DNA of 24,174 bases from CALLVY01 sp937899855 (GTDB taxonomy: Bacteria > Bacteroidota > Bacteroidia > Chitinophagales > Saprospiraceae): the NCBI GenBank assembly GCA_039820405.1, contig JBCBQC010000096.1:1-24174 (forward strand), written 5' to 3'. The notes under the pieces were generated by a model. It was not told where the DNA came from. It worked only from the letters and a program-made list of their open reading frames with translations, and made no database searches. Every line of letters starts with the position of its first letter. Position 1 is the first letter of the stretch. This document shows positions 24,075-24,174 of this stretch, in pieces. A program made the position numbers and the translations under genes.

Positions 24075-24174
24075 GAGCGCTTTCTCATCGACAGGATCAT
24101 TGGTTTGAATTAATCGGACAAAATTATTTGAACTTGAAGGCCAGAACCCGTCGAATTCTTCGTGCTTTCTACCT
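23986..24174. repeat. Perfect 58-bp inverted repeat reaching the window edge
   Basis: Bases 23986-24043 are exactly complementary, in reverse, to 24117-24174, with a 73-base spacer. The left arm is normal coding sequence of the TPR-like gene (QNYLNLKARTRRILRAFYL). The right arm, read in the gene's frame, gives a Gly-Arg-Lys-His-Glu-Glu... stretch that does not look like the family. The match runs to the last base, so its full length cannot be seen. It may be a fold-back amplification or assembly chimera, or a real palindrome. Confidence 0.9.

Overview
The window looks like a piece of a GC-rich member of the Bacteroidota, most likely a Saprospiria/Lewinella-type marine or gliding bacterium. 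Four things point there. Three very large secreted proteins end in C-terminal domains typical of the type IX secretion system (T9SS) or gliding-associated proteins. There are tandem PKD repeats and a SprB-like repeat. Two outer-membrane beta-barrel receptors carry an N-terminal carboxypeptidase-regulatory-like domain. Two promoter-like sites match the Bacteroidota consensus TAnnTTTG. No rRNA, tRNA, CRISPR array, transposase or phage gene was seen.

Layout. 1-384 has no gene I can support. 385-5585 holds two tandem paralogous outer-membrane receptors on the plus strand, separated by a hairpin terminator and a promoter, so probably transcribed separately. 5601-5786 is a small 61-aa protein on the minus strand. 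5942-9871 (minus) is a 1309-aa Cys-rich surface protein with a gliding-motility-type C-terminus. 10235-11068 (minus) is a secreted M43-like metalloprotease. 11313-15782 (plus) is a 1489-aa PKD-repeat surface protein with a gliding-type C-terminus. 15979-16413 and 16566-17213 (both minus) encode a DUF2147 protein and a small membrane protein with a possible LAS-type peptidase tail. 17351-20353 (minus) is a 1000-aa protein with four PPC-like repeats, a GEVED domain, a DUF1349-like domain and a T9SS type A sorting domain.

The right end is more accessory. Two copies of a palindromic, MITE-like element of about 165-175 bp (20853-21015 and 22407-22580) flank a convergent pair: an unknown 154-aa protein and a lipoprotein. 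A TPR-like helical protein (22773-24074, minus) closes the window. Its 5' end runs into a perfect 58-bp inverted repeat that reaches the last base, which looks like a fold-back chimera or the true edge of a larger palindrome. The same gene changes base composition abruptly partway along.

Together the genes describe cell-surface and secretion functions: outer-membrane uptake or sensing, T9SS-exported adhesin-like proteins and a secreted protease. I see no defence system or biosynthetic operon. The least explained signals are the palindromic element with divergent but still self-pairing tips, the terminal inverted repeat with the mosaic TPR gene, and a strong plus-strand terminator with no plus-strand gene in front of it.
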